Assembly (NCBI GenBank): GCA_945871415.1
Contig: CAMBWG010000181.1
Location: forward strand, 1-5,215
Direction: 5' to 3'
Length of the DNA: 5,215 nt
Source: an uncultured Desulfovibrio sp.
Lineage (GTDB): Bacteria; Desulfobacterota; Desulfovibrionia; Desulfovibrionales; Desulfovibrionaceae
Part shown: piece by piece, positions 4,791 to 5,215 of the stretch
Position numbering within the stretch: the stretch's first letter is position 1
Layout: each line of letters begins with the position of its first letter
Notes under the pieces: generated by a model
What the model was told of the DNA's origin: nothing
The model's database searches: none
What the model saw: only the letters and a program-made list of their open reading frames with translations
Translations under genes and position numbers: made by a program

Positions 4791-5215
4791 TCACGCTTTT
4801 TTCGCTCCGTCCGTTTTTCCCCGCCGGGCCTGCGGGAGCGGCGGAGCCGCTTCGTCCGGCGACGCGTGCAGCAGGCATTGATGGTGATCCGCACAGTAGG
4901 GGCACGGGGCGCTCAGCTGTTCGATAATGCCGCATGTTCCCTGTTCCCTGCCGGTGCAGGTGCGGCGCAGTTGTTCCAGTTGCTCCCGGAGCGTGGTCAG
5001 GGCCTCGATTTGTTCACTGACGGCGGCGATATGGCGTTCCACCAGTTCGCCGACCCAGCCGCAGCCCTGATGCGGACGATCCCGGAAGGCAAGCAGTTCG
5101 CGGATTTCGGCAAGCGTCATGCCGTGGCGGCGGCAGTGCAGGATAAAGCGCAGACGCTCCAGCTCGCCGTCGTCGTACAGCCGGTAGTTGCCCTCCGAGC
5201 GCAGCGGCCTTTCCA
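4791..5215 (-). CDS. MerR-family metal-responsive regulator, CadR/PbrR type (5' partial)
   Basis: The frame runs leftwards from the window end at 5215 to a TGA at 4793-4791, giving the last 140 residues. An internal ATG at 5120 is not the start, because family sequence continues upstream of it. Visible residues 2-13 (RPLRSEGNYRLY) are the wing of the MerR DNA-binding domain; the part up to about residue 45 (GELERLRFILHCRRHGMTL, AEIRELL) completes it. Residues 55-85 form the long dimerisation helix. Cys51 (in QGCGWV), Cys86 (RRTC) and Cys94 (TCGIIEQL) match in spacing the three metal-binding cysteines of CadR/PbrR, which respond to Cd(II) or Pb(II). Aligning Cys51 with CadR Cys77 implies about 26 missing N-terminal residues. 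The tail adds CPYCADHHQC, a further possible metal site. The promoter it controls and any efflux gene lie outside the window. Confidence 0.88.
   Translation of the reverse strand, partial: ERPLRSEGNYRLYDDGELERLRFILHCRRHGMTLAEIRELLAFRDRPHQGCGWVGELVERHIAAVSEQIEALTTLREQLEQLRRTCTGREQGTCGIIEQLSAPCPYCADHHQCLLHASPDEAAPPLPQARRGKTDGAKKA

Overview
The window looks like chromosome of a GC-rich sulfate- or sulfite-reducing member of the Desulfovibrionaceae (Desulfovibrio, Bilophila, Mailhella-like). This rests mainly on the iron-dependent alcohol dehydrogenase, which resembles the abundant Desulfovibrio enzyme (DVU2405 type) as remembered, and on the GC-rich codon use of the long genes. No similarity search was run.

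Layout, left to right. (1) Positions 1-1328 (+) hold the C-terminal 440 or so residues of a multi-pass membrane protein of unknown function; its start lies outside the window. (2) Positions 1329-2496 are a 1.17 kb gene-poor interval. It holds a 128-bp element bounded by a perfect 22-bp inverted repeat (1344-1471), copy A of a structured intergenic repeat (1513-1650), more small palindromes, an orphan intrinsic terminator (about 1897-1935), and then an AT-rich stretch with candidate promoters. (3) Positions 2497-3696 (+) encode a complete 399-residue iron-containing alcohol dehydrogenase, followed by a strong hairpin with a C(UUCG)G loop. (4) Positions 3894-4271 (+) encode a small WG-repeat lipoprotein, preceded by repeat copy B. 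(5) Positions 4321-4587 (-) encode an 88-residue exported two-cysteine helical protein, convergent with the lipoprotein gene and sharing its intergenic terminator hairpin; repeat copy C lies in its leader. (6) Positions 4791-5215 (-) hold the C-terminal 140 residues of a CadR/PbrR-type MerR metal-responsive regulator, cut by the window end.

The protein genes do not form an obvious pathway: the dehydrogenase is probably monocistronic and the small envelope genes look like separate units. The most distinctive feature is the intergenic repeat family. Three copies share a 48-49 bp module ending in an 11-bp triloop hairpin. In copies B and C that hairpin ends 25-26 nt before the start codon of a small exported protein, pointing towards the gene. 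Copy A lies in the large gene-poor interval and is followed by an orphan terminator. Whether this is a scattered REP/MITE-like repeat or a functional leader or ncRNA structure cannot be settled from this window alone.
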